Source: an uncultured Bacilli bacterium (lineage in GTDB: Bacteria > Bacillota_I > Bacilli_A > ML615J-28 > CAG-313). Taken from it: a stretch of DNA of 5,803 nt. Below are positions 5,533-5,803 of the stretch, piece by piece. The notes below the pieces were generated by a model that saw only the letters and a list, made by a program, of their open reading frames with translations, was not told the DNA's origin and made no database searches. The stretch's first letter is position 1, and every line of letters begins with the position of its first letter. The position numbers were made by a program, and so were the translations under genes. The stretch lies in assembly GCA_934098295.1 (NCBI GenBank), contig CAKONV010000039.1, positions 1-5,803 on the forward strand, given 5' to 3'.

Positions 5533-5663
5533 GCTATTTTTATAGTATTTTAAACTTATTTATATGAATTTTTGCTTAAGTTTCTATTTTTTAGTTCAAA
5601 ATAGTCATAAACTACATCAAATTTATTCTATCTTCTTTCAAGACAAACTACACACTCAACGTT

Positions 5664-5686
5664 GGTTGAGACTACCAAAGGTATAT
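5664..5686 (+). repeat. 23-nt iteron-like repeat, copy 2
   Basis: The unit is GGTTGAG followed by ACTACCAAAGGTATAT. Its left end also pairs with CTCAAC at 5655-5660, giving a small hairpin around GTTG. Copy 3 starts 41 nt further on, close to four helical turns, so both would lie on the same face of the DNA. Confidence 0.7.
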
Positions 5687-5704
5687 TTTTAACCTTTTTT
5701 GATA

Positions 5705-5727
5705 GGTCGAAACTACCAAAGGTATAT
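5705..5727 (+). repeat. 23-nt iteron-like repeat, copy 3
   Basis: Matches copy 2 at 21 of 23 positions (differences at unit positions 4 and 7). It overlaps where the -35 of the possible rightward promoter (TATAAT at 5737-5742) would lie, which is a typical position for self-repression by an iteron-binding initiator or for a repressor. Confidence 0.7.
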
Positions 5728-5736
5728 TTATTCGTG

Positions 5737-5742
5737 TATAAT
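5737..5742 (+). promoter_or_regulatory. Possible rightward -10 element
   Basis: TATAAT on the plus strand, preceded directly by TG but without a recognisable -35, because that position is occupied by repeat copy 3. No gene start with a ribosome binding site follows before the window ends, so any gene it serves begins outside. In DNA this AT-rich a chance TATAAT is common. Confidence 0.25.
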
Positions 5743-5803
5743 CTAAACTGAAATATTAAATGAACAGTTCTGATAAAAACACGATTTTTTTATTTATGAT
5801 ATA

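Larger units (their letters stand above)
5238..5803. other. Non-coding AT-rich flank with iteron-like repeats
   Basis: No frame here is a convincing gene: the longest ones are about 26-32 codons without ribosome binding sites. The left part (5238-5480) is very AT-rich, with one perfect 9-bp dyad. The right part (5484-5727) holds four copies of a 23-nt element, and a possible plus-strand -10 follows. The layout (AT-rich DNA, repeats, promoter facing out of the window) resembles a theta-type plasmid origin upstream of its initiator gene, but it could equally be an operator region. Confidence 0.5.

Noticed and set aside
5470..5553. Plus-strand frame of 27 codons starting MFPHTWTFGS
   Set aside because: It runs through the dyad and repeat copy 1 and lacks a binding site; the repeats are better explained as DNA sites than as coding sequence.
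5484..5727. CRISPR array
   Set aside because: The repeats are only three direct copies with unequal spacing (154 and 41 nt) and one inverted copy, and no cas genes are present.

Overview
The window is very AT-rich throughout (roughly a quarter G+C by eye). It uses ordinary stop codons, TGG for tryptophan, strong GGAG-type ribosome binding sites and TATAAT promoters. This points to a low-G+C Gram-positive host (Bacillota) using the standard code. A narrower placement cannot be supported from the sequence. The flanks, with iteron-like repeats on the right and a truncated reading frame on the left, suggest a plasmid or another accessory segment, but neither replication nor mobility genes lie inside the window.

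The centre (about 300-5204) is a small DNA-defence island read entirely on the minus strand. Its promoter-proximal part (5204 down to 2296) is a restriction-modification cassette. First is a Dam/DpnM-type adenine methyltransferase. It is followed after 2 nt by a PD-(D/E)XK endonuclease with a winged-helix-like segment, and then by a second adenine methyltransferase resembling DpnA (M2.DpnII). The two methyltransferases are of the kinds found in the pneumococcal DpnII (GATC) system. The endonuclease does not look like DpnII/MboI, and it sits between the methyltransferases instead of after them. A 14-bp hairpin that hides the ribosome binding site of the second methyltransferase separates it from the endonuclease gene.

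Downstream, with its own consensus promoter, is a 570-residue DUF262/DUF1524 protein of the GmrSD/SspE/BrxU type, a family known for nuclease defence directed at modified or phage DNA. It is followed by a small uncharacterised gene of about 68 codons, whose extended -10 sits so close to the start codon that the message may be leaderless. Three minus-strand starts (first methyltransferase, DUF262 gene, small gene) share the same TGATATAAT extended -10.

The left flank (1-295) holds the possible C-terminal end of a plus-strand gene and a terminator-like hairpin. The right flank (5238-5803) has no credible gene. It carries three direct copies and one degenerate inverted copy of a 23-nt repeat in AT-rich DNA, next to a possible plus-strand promoter near the right edge. 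This arrangement fits a replication origin or an operator for a gene outside the window. Functionally, the two methyltransferases would protect resident DNA, the endonuclease would cut unmodified incoming DNA, and the DUF262/DUF1524 protein would add a second layer aimed at phages that escape by modifying their DNA. That last role is inferred from family membership and position.
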